Part shown: piece after piece, positions 14,891-23,580 of the stretch | Position numbering within the stretch: position 1 is the stretch's first letter | How the letters are laid out: the number at the start of each line of letters is the position of its first letter | Source of the DNA: ZC4RG20 sp964553875 | GTDB taxonomy: Bacteria > Pseudomonadota > Gammaproteobacteria > Steroidobacterales > Rariloculaceae | Direction of reading: 5' to 3' | DNA length: 64,000 nt | Assembly: GCA_964553875.1 (NCBI GenBank) | Contig: CAZKNH010000004.1 | Span: 1-64,000 of the forward strand | The notes under the pieces: model-generated | Told to the model about the DNA's origin: nothing | Databases searched by the model: none | What the model saw: the letters and a program-made list of their open reading frames with translations, nothing else | Position numbers and translations under genes: made by a program

Positions 14891-16830
14891 GGCAGGGCCT
14901 CCAGCGGCAACGGGAAAACGGAATCGCCGTCGACGGGGCCGCCGTCGAGCGAGACCCACAGATCGACGTTGTCGTGCAGCGCGCGATAATACGCGACCTT
15001 GCCGTCGAGCCGGTTGATGAACTCGAACTGCTGCTGCGCGGACCACTGCTGCCAGTCGGACAGGTCGATGTGCATGACCTCGCTCTGGTAAGGCAGGCCT
15101 TCGATGTACTCGCGCATGTAGCCGAGCTCGGCGAGCGTCACGCCGCCGCCTACGGCCGCCTCGACGGCCTCGGGGTCGCGGCTGATGATCGCGGCGAGGC
15201 TGCGCAGCTCGTCGAGAAAGCCCTGCGGCGCGATCGCGCCCTCCTCGGCGCGCTCGACGACGCGCCTCAGGACGTCGTGCAGATCGGAGAGCTGGTCGCG
15301 CGTCAGCAGCACGCGCACGTCGATCGCGAGCTCCGCGGGATTGGAGAAATCGCGGTCGATCATCCATGCATCGAACAGCGCGGGCACGCGGCCGTCGTCG
15401 CCGGCTTGCTGCAGGTATTCCATCCTGAGCGCGTAGCCGAGCCGCGCGACCTTCTGCTGGAAGGCGGAGAGCTCGCTGCCGTCGTCGGCGACCTCGGTCG
15501 CCGGCAGGCCCTGCAGCGGCTGGAACCCTTGAGCCGCCGCGGCCACCTGCGCCGTCAGCTGGCGCATCATCGCGGACAGCGCCGCGCCGAAATCGTCGAC
15601 GTTCCCGGCCTCGATCGGGTAGTAGAACGAGCCGATGTCGGGGACCGTCGACAGCGCCCGGTACTCCTGCTCCGCGAACGCATGATCGTCGCGCCCGATC
15701 TCGGTCTTCAGGTGGATCGCCCAGAGCGCGATGCCGCGATCGCGGAGGCGCGCGGCGAGCTCCGCGGTATCGAGGCCCGTCGACGACAGCGGATCGTCGG
15801 CGAGGCGCGGTCCGGCGTCGGTGATCAGGATAATGTAACGCGCAAAGAAGTTGCTCCAATTAATTGATTCTAGAGCGGTAACGACGCCTGCGTACGGGTC
15901 CTCGTTGAAGCCCTGGCTCGACACGTTGGACGCATCGACGTCGGCGACCTGCCGGAGGAACTCGTCGCCGCTCCCCGTCAGATCCGCGAACACGCGGGAC
16001 ACGTACTGAAGCCCCGGCACGGCCTTCGTGCTGTCGCGGAAGCCGACGAGCCCGTATGCGACCTTGTCCGCAAGCCCCGCGTCCTCGATCTGCGCGTAGA
16101 CGTCCCGCATGATCTCGCGCGTCCGTTCGATGTATGGACGCATCGACTGCGTCGTGTCGATCACGAAGACGATCCCCGCTCGATACGGATCGTCTTCCGG
16201 AGCCGGGTCGCGGAGCGGCACGCTCGCCACGCGCAAGAGCCGCCCCTGATAGTTGCCGATCAGCACGTCCTCGTGGCTCAGGATCGGCACGAGGTAGAAA
16301 TTGCGGCGAATGTCGATGAACCCTTCCGGCTGGATCGCCGCAACCGGCGAGTCAAGCACGTCGCCTGCGAGCGCCTGCTCCCGGAGCGCCTCGTAGCGCG
16401 CCGCGTCGTTCGCGTCGATGATCTCCCGCAGCGCATCGCGTTCCCTGAAGAGCAGCACGCGCGGGGACTCCGCGGGATCCTTGAAGCCGACGGTCAGCGT
16501 CTGCTGCCAGTCGATCGCCTGCTCGGCCGGAAGCCAGCCGTCGATCTCGCCGGTGCTGTCGATGCCGACCTGCACGTAGTTGCGGCCGTCACGGCTCTGC
16601 CGATCGTAGACGTAGAACACGGTGAAAGGCGTCACGGGCTGTGCGAACGCGCGCGATGCGCCGGGCGCATCGAGCAGCTGCGCGCCGGGCACCGCGATCA
16701 CGCGCTGAAAGAGCGCACGCTTGCCCTCGACGGTCAGCGGACGGTTCTGCTGCGCATGCGCCGTGATCGCAACCGCAGCGAGGGCGGCGAGCAGGAGCCG
16801 CATCGCGTTGACGAATGTGTTCGCGCGCAT
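14887..16830 (-). CDS. Secreted von Willebrand factor A (vWA) domain protein
   Basis: A 647-residue exported protein. The signal peptide is residues 1-26 (ending TAHAQ). An SH3-like domain follows (about 35-120: FQRVIAVPGAQLLDAPGAS ... VFYVYDRQSRDGRNYVQVG ... GWL). The vWA domain spans about 218-430, with MIDAS motif DTTQS (from Asp225), SSTG and LITDAG. The C-terminal ~200 residues are helical and unassigned (DLSDWQQWSAQQQFEF ... NRLDGKVAYY). The SH3-plus-vWA layout resembles the extracytoplasmic half of the type VI kinase PpkA, here without any kinase or transmembrane segment. ATG at 16830 is preferred over GTG at 16845, which would overlap the upstream gene. Its stop overlaps the ATPase start. 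Probably a periplasmic sensor or scaffold acting with the ABC pair; function unproven. Confidence 0.82.
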   Translation of the reverse strand: MRANTFVNAMRLLLAALAAVAITAHAQQNRPLTVEGKRALFQRVIAVPGAQLLDAPGASRAFAQPVTPFTVFYVYDRQSRDGRNYVQVGIDSTGEIDGWLPAEQAIDWQQTLTVGFKDPAESPRVLLFRERDALREIIDANDAARYEALREQALAGDVLDSPVAAIQPEGFIDIRRNFYLVPILSHEDVLIGNYQGRLLRVASVPLRDPAPEDDPYRAGIVFVIDTTQSMRPYIERTREIMRDVYAQIEDAGLADKVAYGLVGFRDSTKAVPGLQYVSRVFADLTGSGDEFLRQVADVDASNVSSQGFNEDPYAGVVTALESINWSNFFARYIILITDAGPRLADDPLSSTGLDTAELAARLRDRGIALWAIHLKTEIGRDDHAFAEQEYRALSTVPDIGSFYYPIEAGNVDDFGAALSAMMRQLTAQVAAAAQGFQPLQGLPATEVADDGSELSAFQQKVARLGYALRMEYLQQAGDDGRVPALFDAWMIDRDFSNPAELAIDVRVLLTRDQLSDLHDVLRRVVERAEEGAIAPQGFLDELRSLAAIISRDPEAVEAAVGGGVTLAELGYMREYIEGLPYQSEVMHIDLSDWQQWSAQQQFEFINRLDGKVAYYRALHDNVDLWVSLDGGPVDGDSVFPLPLEALP

Positions 16831-16835
16831 CGTCG

Positions 16836-17366
16836 TCAGTTCCACTGCAACAGCAGCCGCTCGGCTTCCGCGTTCGCGTAGGCCTCACGCTCCGCCCACT
16901 CGCGCAGCGCGTCGAGCCGCGTCTGCGCTTCCGCTACGCCGCCTTCGAGTGCCTGCATGTAGTACTTGAAGGCCTGGAACGGATCCGGCTTGTCGAGCAG
17001 GCTCGTGCTCGGATCGTGGTGGAGCGGGTCGTACGACGTCGCGAGGCGGAACGCCGCCTGCGCATGACCGTTGCGTGCGGCGAAGAAATAGAGGATCTGC
17101 GCGTCCGCGAGCTCGCCCGCCTCACGATGTGCCTCGGCGCGTGCGAACGCCTCGTCGAGATTCGGGCGTCCGGCTTCGCTTTGCTCGCGCAGCTCGGCGA
17201 TGGTCTCGCGGGCCCGCTCGCCGCGATCCGCATCGGTGACGGGGCGCCCATCCGGCGAAACCGTCGTCGTCGGTGAGAACACGTAGTAAGCGACGGCGAC
17301 GAGGACGACGGCGGCGGCCACGACGACCGCCGTGACGATTGGACGGCTCATGGGCTTGCTCCACAT
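16836..17366 (-). CDS. Membrane-anchored Sel1/TPR-like repeat protein
   Basis: About 176 residues: an N-terminal transmembrane anchor (IVTAVVVAAAVVLVAVAYYVF, roughly residues 11-31) and a periplasmic helical region with Sel1-like pairs. The visible pattern includes ADAQILYFFAARNGHAQAAFRLA and FQAFKYYMQALEGGVAEAQTRL. ATG at 17366 has GGAG seven bases upstream; ATG at 17351 also has GGAG at the same spacing, so the start could be either. First gene of the four-gene unit Sel1-like, vWA, ABC ATPase, FtsX permease. Sel1/TPR proteins usually hold partners together, so a periplasmic adaptor role for the vWA protein is plausible but inferred. Confidence 0.75.
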   Translation of the reverse strand: MWSKPMSRPIVTAVVVAAAVVLVAVAYYVFSPTTTVSPDGRPVTDADRGERARETIAELREQSEAGRPNLDEAFARAEAHREAGELADAQILYFFAARNGHAQAAFRLATSYDPLHHDPSTSLLDKPDPFQAFKYYMQALEGGVAEAQTRLDALREWAEREAYANAEAERLLLQWN

Positions 17367-17507
17367 GAACTCACTCCGGATGCCGTATCGTGCGACAGGA
17401 TGCATATCCGGCGCGGAAAGTCGAACGGCATCATCACGTTCCACGATATACCTTTGACCGGGTTAAAGCAAAACGGTGCCCGTTCGGGAGTATGATCGGC
17501 CGAAGCG

Positions 17508-19454
17508 ATGACCGGAGCTTTGCACAAAGGCACGGCCGCGTCCCGTCTCTATGTCAGATGGCGGCGCATCGGCCGGCGTTTGCGCCGCAGCCGCGGGGCC
17601 CGCATCGCCGCGGCCGGCGTCGCGGTCTTCGTCGTTGCTTTCGCGCTCGGGACCTTCGTCGTCGCGCCGCTCGCGGTCGGCGCGTTGCTCGACCGGTGGG
17701 CCGAAGGGGCGCTGGACAGGCGTGCCGCGGTAGGTCGCATCGCCGTGAACCCGTTCACATTGACGGTCAGGCTGCACGATGCGGCGTTCGGAGTGCCCGG
17801 CCTTTCGCTCGACGCGAGGCGCATCACCCTCGATTTCGACGCGGCCGCGCTTCTCGGCCGAGCGGTAGCGCTCGACGCGCTCGAGATCGATGCGCCGCGT
17901 GTGACGCTTTCCGGCGACAGCGCTCTGCCGAGCGACACGGGCTGGCGTGCCTTCGCTCCGACCGCACCGTTCGAGATCGCGCGTGCAACGATCGACGGCG
18001 GGCGCATCGAGTGGCACGACGACGAAGGTCAGCCGCTCGTCGTCGACGGCGTGTCGGTACGCGCGTTCGATGTCGCTCGCCCCGCGACGACGCGTGCTCG
18101 TGTCGAGATCGACGCGCGGAACGCCGTCGGCGGTGTGCTGCGGCTTTCGGGCGAGGTCGACGTCGGCACGCTCTCGGCGGACGGGCACGTGCTGTTCGAG
18201 AACGTCGACGTCGCGCCGATTGCCGAAAAGGTCTTCGGCTCTTCGTCGATCGCCGGAACGTCGAGCGGCGCCGCCGATTTCGACTGGCGCGGCGGCGAGC
18301 GGAGGCTCGAGCTTCGCACGGCGACGCTCCGCGTGCTTCGCGCCGAGATCGGATCGTCGGACGGCCACGCGCTTTCGGCGGCGAGCCTCGAAGCCGCCGG
18401 AGACGCGGAGCTCGGGGAGGACGAGTGGCGGCTCGCCGCGGACGTCGAGCTCGTCCGTCCGTCGCTGCGGCTCGCGGGACATGTGCTCGACGGTGAATCG
18501 ATCGATGCGCGGCTCGAGTATCGCGTCGCTGCCGACGAGATCGAAGGCGAAGTTCGCGTCGGCGGGCGGGAGCTTGCGGTCGAGCAGATCGGAGCGGATC
18601 CCGAGAACCCGAACATCGCGCTCGCGCTCGCGCTCCTCGAGGATCCGCACGGCGTCGTCGAGACGGCGTACGCTTTCCGCGCGTCGAACGACGGAAGCGG
18701 TTTCGGCCGCGTGCTCGCCGCGAGCGTGGTCGAGCAGCTCGACGAGATCGCGTCCGCGCCGCTCGATGCGCTCGCCGCGGCCGCTCGCGTCGACGCGGCA
18801 ACGCTCGCGGCGGTGTCGTTCCGGCCCGGCGAGGCCGAGCCCGTCGCGCCCGAGACGCTCGAAGCGTGGGCCGACGCGCTCGCGATGAGGCCGAAGCTCG
18901 GCGTGCGCGTCCGCGGTGTCGCGGATCGCGTCGTCGATCGCGACGCGCTCGCCGTGCGGCAGATCGAGCTGCACGTGACGCTCGAGACGGCAGGGCCGAC
19001 GCTCGTCGAGCGTCCGCAGCCCGTCGATTTCGCATCGCCGCGTCATCAGGACGTGCTCGAGGAGTTCGCGATCGAGCGCTTGAGCGCCGAGCGGCGGACG
19101 ACGATCGCGTCGCACTTCACGCGCGGCGCCGACGGTCGCGTCGTCGAGGCCGAGCGAAGCGCGTACTCCCGCGCGCTCTTCGACGCGCTCGTCGAGAATG
19201 CGGCGATCCCGGAGACCGGCATCGAGCGCCTCGGCCGGTATCGCGGGCGCGCGATCGTCGATGCGCTGACCCGGCTCGGCGTCGAGGACACGCGGATCGA
19301 AGTCGCGCCGGCCGTGGTGCGGTCCCCGGCGGACGACGGCGCCGACGACGGCTCCACGGAAGCGTCCGCCGGACGCATCGACGTGCCGCTCGAGGTCTTC
19401 GCGCTCGCTGCGCGGGCCGACGCGGGTTCGCCGGAGCCGCCCGACGCGCTCTGA
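17508..19454 (+). CDS. DUF748 / AsmA-like envelope protein
   Basis: A 648-residue protein with one N-terminal transmembrane helix (about residues 32-60, IAAAGVAVFVVAFALGTFVV). It continues with the DUF748 signature: LLDRWAEGALDRRAAVGRIAVNPFTLTVRLHD, then LDAL-EIDAPRVTL. The following region repeats beta-rich AsmA-like segments (IDGGRIEWHDDEG, GVLRLSGEVDVGTLSADG). The C-terminal third is acidic and less conserved, ending in a low-complexity tail (SPADDGADDGSTEASAG). Proteins of this group are envelope-spanning or periplasmic and are linked to lipid transport or outer-membrane integrity. It is transcribed divergently from the Sel1-like gene (141-base gap) and precedes glcD by 56 bases. No direct role in glycolate use is implied. 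Confidence 0.75.
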   Translation: MTGALHKGTAASRLYVRWRRIGRRLRRSRGARIAAAGVAVFVVAFALGTFVVAPLAVGALLDRWAEGALDRRAAVGRIAVNPFTLTVRLHDAAFGVPGLSLDARRITLDFDAAALLGRAVALDALEIDAPRVTLSGDSALPSDTGWRAFAPTAPFEIARATIDGGRIEWHDDEGQPLVVDGVSVRAFDVARPATTRARVEIDARNAVGGVLRLSGEVDVGTLSADGHVLFENVDVAPIAEKVFGSSSIAGTSSGAADFDWRGGERRLELRTATLRVLRAEIGSSDGHALSAASLEAAGDAELGEDEWRLAADVELVRPSLRLAGHVLDGESIDARLEYRVAADEIEGEVRVGGRELAVEQIGADPENPNIALALALLEDPHGVVETAYAFRASNDGSGFGRVLAASVVEQLDEIASAPLDALAAAARVDAATLAAVSFRPGEAEPVAPETLEAWADALAMRPKLGVRVRGVADRVVDRDALAVRQIELHVTLETAGPTLVERPQPVDFASPRHQDVLEEFAIERLSAERRTTIASHFTRGADGRVVEAERSAYSRALFDALVENAAIPETGIERLGRYRGRAIVDALTRLGVEDTRIEVAPAVVRSPADDGADDGSTEASAGRIDVPLEVFALAARADAGSPEPPDAL

Positions 19455-19510
19455 CGTTCGCGTCGCCGGGCGCTCGCTACGCCGAACCCGATCGTGTTAA
19501 ATGGCCGACC

Positions 19511-21001
19511 ATGATCTGCTTGCCCGAACCGGATCCCGGCCTCGTCGCGCGCCGGGACGAGATCGTCCGCGCGCTGCGCGCGATCCTCGGCCGCGAGCGC
19601 GTGATCGACGAGCCGTTGCGCCTTGCGGCGTACGAGACGGACGCGCTGACGGCGTACCGTCAGCGCCCGCTCGCGGTCGTGCTTCCGGAGACGACGGCCG
19701 AGGTCGCGGAGATCCTGCGCTATGCGCATCGCGAGGGCGTCAAGATCGTGCCTCGCGGCGCCGGCACGTCGCTGTCGGGCGGGGCGATCCCGGCCGCCGA
19801 CGCGATCGTCGTCGGGCTCGGCAAGTTCAACCGGATCCTCGACATCGACTACGAGAACCGCTGCGTCGTCGCGCAGAGCGGCGTGACGAATCTCGCGATC
19901 AGCCACGCCGTTGCGGATCGCGGCTTCTACTACGCGCCGGACCCGTCGAGCCAGATCGCGTGCACGATCGGCGGCAACGTCGCGGAGAACTCGGGCGGCG
20001 TGCACTGCCTGAAGTACGGGCTCACGACGAACAACGTGCTCGGCGTCGAAATGGTGACGCCCGAAGGCGAGATCGTTCGGCTCGGCGGCCGGCATCTCGA
20101 TAGCGGCCACTACGATCTGCTCGGCCTCACGATCGGCTCCGAGGGGCTGATCGGCATCGTGACCGAGGTCACCGTGCGGATCCTGAAGCGGCCGGAGACG
20201 GCGCGCGCGCTCCTGATCGGCTTCGCGTCGGTCGAGGACGCGGGCGCATGCGTCGCGCAGGTCATCGGCGAAGGGATCGTGCCCGCCGGCATGGAGATGA
20301 TGGATCGGCCGGCGATCCACGCGGCGGAGGCATTCGTCAACGTCGGTTATCCGCTCGACGTCGAGGCGCTCCTGATCGTCGAGCTCGACGGGCCGGCCGC
20401 CGAGGTCGATCTCCTTATCGAGCGCGTGCAGCGCATCGCAACCGCGCTCGGTTCGACGAGCTGCCGAGTCTCGACGAGCGAAGCCGAGCGGCTCGCATTC
20501 TGGGCGGGACGGAAGGCTGCGTTCCCGGCGGTGGGGCGCCTGTCACCGGACTACTACTGCATGGACGGCACGATCCCGCGCCGCGAGCTGCCGCGCGTGC
20601 TGCGCGAGATCAGCGAGATGTCCGCACGATTCGGACTGCGCGTCGCGAACGTGTTCCACGCGGGCGACGGCAATCTGCACCCGCTGATCCTGTACGACGC
20701 GAACGCGCCGGGCGAGCTCGAGCGCGCCGAGGAGTTCGGCAACGAGATCCTGAAGCTCTGCGTCGACGTCGGCGGCGTGCTGACGGGCGAGCACGGTGTC
20801 GGGCTCGAGAAGCGCGACCTGATGACGTATCAGTTCGGCGAGCTCGACCTCGAGATCCAGCACCGCGTGAAGCGTGCGTTCGATCCCGAGCTCCGATTCA
20901 ACCCCGGAAAGGTCTATCCGACGCTGCACCGCTGCGCCGAGCTCGGTCGCGAGCACGTGCGCGCGGGTGCGGAGCGCTTTCCGGATCTGCCGCGGTTCTG
21001 A
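19511..21001 (+). CDS. glcD: Glycolate oxidase subunit GlcD (FAD-linked)
   Basis: Catalytic FAD subunit of the membrane-associated glycolate dehydrogenase, oxidising glycolate (and D-lactate) to glyoxylate. The 496-residue product has the PCMH-type FAD-binding fold: VKIVPRGAGTSLSGGAIP (residues 75-95), then GFYYAPDPSSQIACTIGGNVAENSGG. The C-terminal FAD-oxidase domain includes NVFHAGDGNLHPLILYD and GGVLTGEHGVGLEK. ATG at 19511 agrees with the family N-terminus; a different-frame ATG at 19501 is not used. No strong ribosome-binding site is visible. The TGA shares one base with the glcE ATG. Confidence 0.95.
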   Translation: MICLPEPDPGLVARRDEIVRALRAILGRERVIDEPLRLAAYETDALTAYRQRPLAVVLPETTAEVAEILRYAHREGVKIVPRGAGTSLSGGAIPAADAIVVGLGKFNRILDIDYENRCVVAQSGVTNLAISHAVADRGFYYAPDPSSQIACTIGGNVAENSGGVHCLKYGLTTNNVLGVEMVTPEGEIVRLGGRHLDSGHYDLLGLTIGSEGLIGIVTEVTVRILKRPETARALLIGFASVEDAGACVAQVIGEGIVPAGMEMMDRPAIHAAEAFVNVGYPLDVEALLIVELDGPAAEVDLLIERVQRIATALGSTSCRVSTSEAERLAFWAGRKAAFPAVGRLSPDYYCMDGTIPRRELPRVLREISEMSARFGLRVANVFHAGDGNLHPLILYDANAPGELERAEEFGNEILKLCVDVGGVLTGEHGVGLEKRDLMTYQFGELDLEIQHRVKRAFDPELRFNPGKVYPTLHRCAELGREHVRAGAERFPDLPRF

Positions 21002-22182
21002 TGGTTCACGCGCACGCCGAAGGTGTCTTGCGTCCGCGAGATCATGCGGATCTCGTCGAGATCCTGCGCGGGCACCCGCATCCCGTCGAGCCGATCGGCG
21101 GAGGGTCGAAGCGGGCGATCGGCGCGCCGGTCGAAGCGGATCCGCTCGAGCTTTCGGCGTTCGCAGGCATCGTCGCGTACGAGCCCGAGGAGCTCGTGCT
21201 GACCGCGCACGCGGCGACGCCGCTCGCGACGATCGAGGCGGAGCTCGCGCGCAACGGTCAGCGGCTCGCGTTCGAGCCGCCCGATTTCGGCGCGCTCATC
21301 GGCGCCGCGCCGTGCGGCGCGCAGACGATCGGCGGTGTCCTCGCAGCAAATCTCGCCGGTTCCCGGCGCGTGTCGGCAGGCTCGGCGCGCGACCACTTTC
21401 TCGGCTTCGAGGCGGTCAGCGGTGACGGCGTGCCGTTCAAAGCGGGCGGGCGCGTCGTGAAGAACGTGACGGGCTACGACCTGCCGAAGCTGATCGCGGG
21501 CTCGTGGGGCACGCTTGCTGTGCTCGTCTCGGTGACCGTGCGCGTCGCGCCGATGCCCGAGACGGAGACGACGATCATCGTGCCGGTCCGAGATGTCGGG
21601 AGCGCGATCGAGATTCTTTCGCGCGGCTTGGGCTCCCCGCACGACGTATCTGCGGCCGCGTTCGTGCCCGATCGAGGCGCGGCGCTTCGGCTCGAGGGCT
21701 TTGGCGCGTCCGTCGCCGCGCGCGTCGAAGGGCTCCTCGAGTGGCTCGGTCGGGACGACGCGGAGACGCTTGCCGACGCGGAGTCGCGCGGGTTCTGGCG
21801 TCGAATCGGGTCCGCGGAAGACCTGGATCACGCACGGTGCGTCGTCAGGATCAGCGTGCCGCCGTCGCACGCGCCGCGCGTGATCGAAGCGATCGAGCCA
21901 GAAAGGTACCTGCTCGACTGGGGCGGCGGCCTGATCTGGGCAGCGTTCCCGGAGCCGGACATCGAGCGCATTCGTTCCGCGATCCGCGAGGGGCACGCGA
22001 CGTTGTGGAAGGCGCCGCGTTCACTGCGCGAAGCGGTCGACGTGTTTCCGCCGTTGCCTCCTGCCGTCGCGGGGCTTGCGGCCAAGCTCAAGACGGCGTT
22101 CGATCCGCACGGGCGGCTCAATCCCGGCCGCATGGGCCGTCAGATCGAGCGCTCCGAGCAAACCTTCGCGACTCGACACTGA
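21001..22182 (+). CDS. glcE: Glycolate oxidase subunit GlcE (FAD-binding)
   Basis: Second flavin-binding subunit of glycolate dehydrogenase, 393 residues. It carries a PCMH-like FAD domain: EPIGGGSKRAIG near residue 30, YEPEELVLTAHAATPL, then TIGGVLAANLAGSRRVSAGSARDHFLG and GGRVVKNVTGYDLPKL. The C-terminus ends in KTAFDPHGRLNPGRM, as in GlcE. It starts one base inside the glcD stop and ends one base inside the glcF start, so the three subunits are co-translated. Required with GlcD and GlcF for activity in characterised systems. Confidence 0.94.
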   Translation: MVHAHAEGVLRPRDHADLVEILRGHPHPVEPIGGGSKRAIGAPVEADPLELSAFAGIVAYEPEELVLTAHAATPLATIEAELARNGQRLAFEPPDFGALIGAAPCGAQTIGGVLAANLAGSRRVSAGSARDHFLGFEAVSGDGVPFKAGGRVVKNVTGYDLPKLIAGSWGTLAVLVSVTVRVAPMPETETTIIVPVRDVGSAIEILSRGLGSPHDVSAAAFVPDRGAALRLEGFGASVAARVEGLLEWLGRDDAETLADAESRGFWRRIGSAEDLDHARCVVRISVPPSHAPRVIEAIEPERYLLDWGGGLIWAAFPEPDIERIRSAIREGHATLWKAPRSLREAVDVFPPLPPAVAGLAAKLKTAFDPHGRLNPGRMGRQIERSEQTFATRH

Positions 22183-23513
22183 TGCAGACGCGATTCAAAC
22201 CCGAGCAGCTCGCCGATCCCGAGGTCCGCGACGCCGAGCAGGTCCTCCGCAAGTGCGTGCACTGCGGCTTCTGCACGGCGACGTGCCCGACGTACGTGCT
22301 GCTCGGCGACGAGCTCGACAGCCCGCGCGGCCGGATCTATCTGATCAAGGACATGCTCGAGAACGGCCGCCCGGCAACCGCGGAGATCGTGCGGCACATC
22401 GACCGGTGTCTCTCGTGCCTTGCGTGCATGACGACGTGCCCATCGGGCGTTCACTATCAGCATCTGATCGACCATGCGCGCGTGCACGTCGAGCGCACGT
22501 ATCGAAGGCCTTTGCGCGAGCGATGGATCCGCGATCTGATCGCCGCGGTGATGCCGTATCCGCAGCGGTTCGCGGCCGCGATGCGGCTCGGGATGCTCGC
22601 AAGGCCCATGCTCGCGCGCATGCCCGCCCGTGTGGCACGTCTCAAGGATCTGCTGCAGGAGCGGTTCGACCCGCGAAAAGCCGAGCAACGGATTGCTCGA
22701 GCGCCGTCCGAGCGGCCGTCGACAGACGTCGAGCGCGGCGCCGCGCGGCCGACGAGGCGCGTCGCACTGCTCGAAGGGTGCGTCGAATCCGTGCTCGCGC
22801 CGGAGATTCACGCGTCCGCGAAGCGCGTGCTCGCTGCGGCCGGCGTCGACGTTATTTCCGTGCCTGGCTGCTGCGGATCACTCGTGCATCATCTCGGCCG
22901 TGAGCGGGACAACCGCCGTCTCGCGGGAACGCTGATCGAATCACTGCAACGCGAGATCGAAGGCGACGGGCTCGACGCGATCCTGTCGACGGCGTCGGGC
23001 TGCGGCACGCACGCGAAGGACTACGGCTTCATCTTCCGGAACGATCCGTTGCTCGCCCAGACGGCGGCGTCGGTCGCGTCGCGCGTGCGCGACGTCAGCG
23101 AGTATCTGCACGAGATCGGTTTGCCGGAGCCTACGCGTCGACTCGGGCTGTCCGTCGCGTACCACTCGGCGTGTTCGATGCAGCACGGGCAAAAGGTGGA
23201 CGCGCAGCCGCGCGCGCTCCTCGCGCGCGCAGGCTTCGAAGTGAAGTCGATCCCGGAAGGGCATCTCTGCTGCGGCTCGGCCGGAACGTACAACCTGCTG
23301 CACCCCGAGATCGCGGACCGCCTGCGCGATCGGAAGGTCCAGCACATCGAACGCACGAACGCGGACGTCGTCGCGACCGGCAACATCGGCTGCATCGTGC
23401 AGCTCGCGTCGGCCGCGCGGATTCCGGTCGTGCATACAGTGCAGCTCCTCGATTGGGCGCTCGGCGGCCCGGCGCCGTCCAGGCTCGAATCGAGTGTCAG
23501 GGTGGCGACATAG
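22182..23513 (+). CDS. glcF: Glycolate oxidase iron-sulfur subunit GlcF
   Basis: Electron-transfer subunit passing electrons from the flavin subunits toward the quinone pool. The 443-residue protein has two ferredoxin-type 4Fe-4S motifs: CVHCGFCTATCP (Cys25, 28, 31, 35) and CLSCLACMTTCP (Cys76, 79, 82, 86). Two CCG-type cysteine-rich domains follow, visible at VPGCCGSLVHHLG and GHLCCGSAGTYNLL. An intact glcDEF set with one-base overlaps and no regulator gene beside it suggests regulation from elsewhere or constitutive expression. Confidence 0.95.
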   Translation: MQTRFKPEQLADPEVRDAEQVLRKCVHCGFCTATCPTYVLLGDELDSPRGRIYLIKDMLENGRPATAEIVRHIDRCLSCLACMTTCPSGVHYQHLIDHARVHVERTYRRPLRERWIRDLIAAVMPYPQRFAAAMRLGMLARPMLARMPARVARLKDLLQERFDPRKAEQRIARAPSERPSTDVERGAARPTRRVALLEGCVESVLAPEIHASAKRVLAAAGVDVISVPGCCGSLVHHLGRERDNRRLAGTLIESLQREIEGDGLDAILSTASGCGTHAKDYGFIFRNDPLLAQTAASVASRVRDVSEYLHEIGLPEPTRRLGLSVAYHSACSMQHGQKVDAQPRALLARAGFEVKSIPEGHLCCGSAGTYNLLHPEIADRLRDRKVQHIERTNADVVATGNIGCIVQLASAARIPVVHTVQLLDWALGGPAPSRLESSVRVAT

Positions 23514-23580
23514 TGCCGTTTGGACGACCATCGGTATTGCCGATAACATTTCGGTCGTCGCGATCAAGAGTCGGTCTCCA

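Noticed and set aside
15841..15885. Local AT-rich patch inside the vWA gene as a promoter or insertion scar
   Set aside because: It encodes conserved-looking sequence (SINWSNFFARY) in frame, and the gene is intact on both sides.
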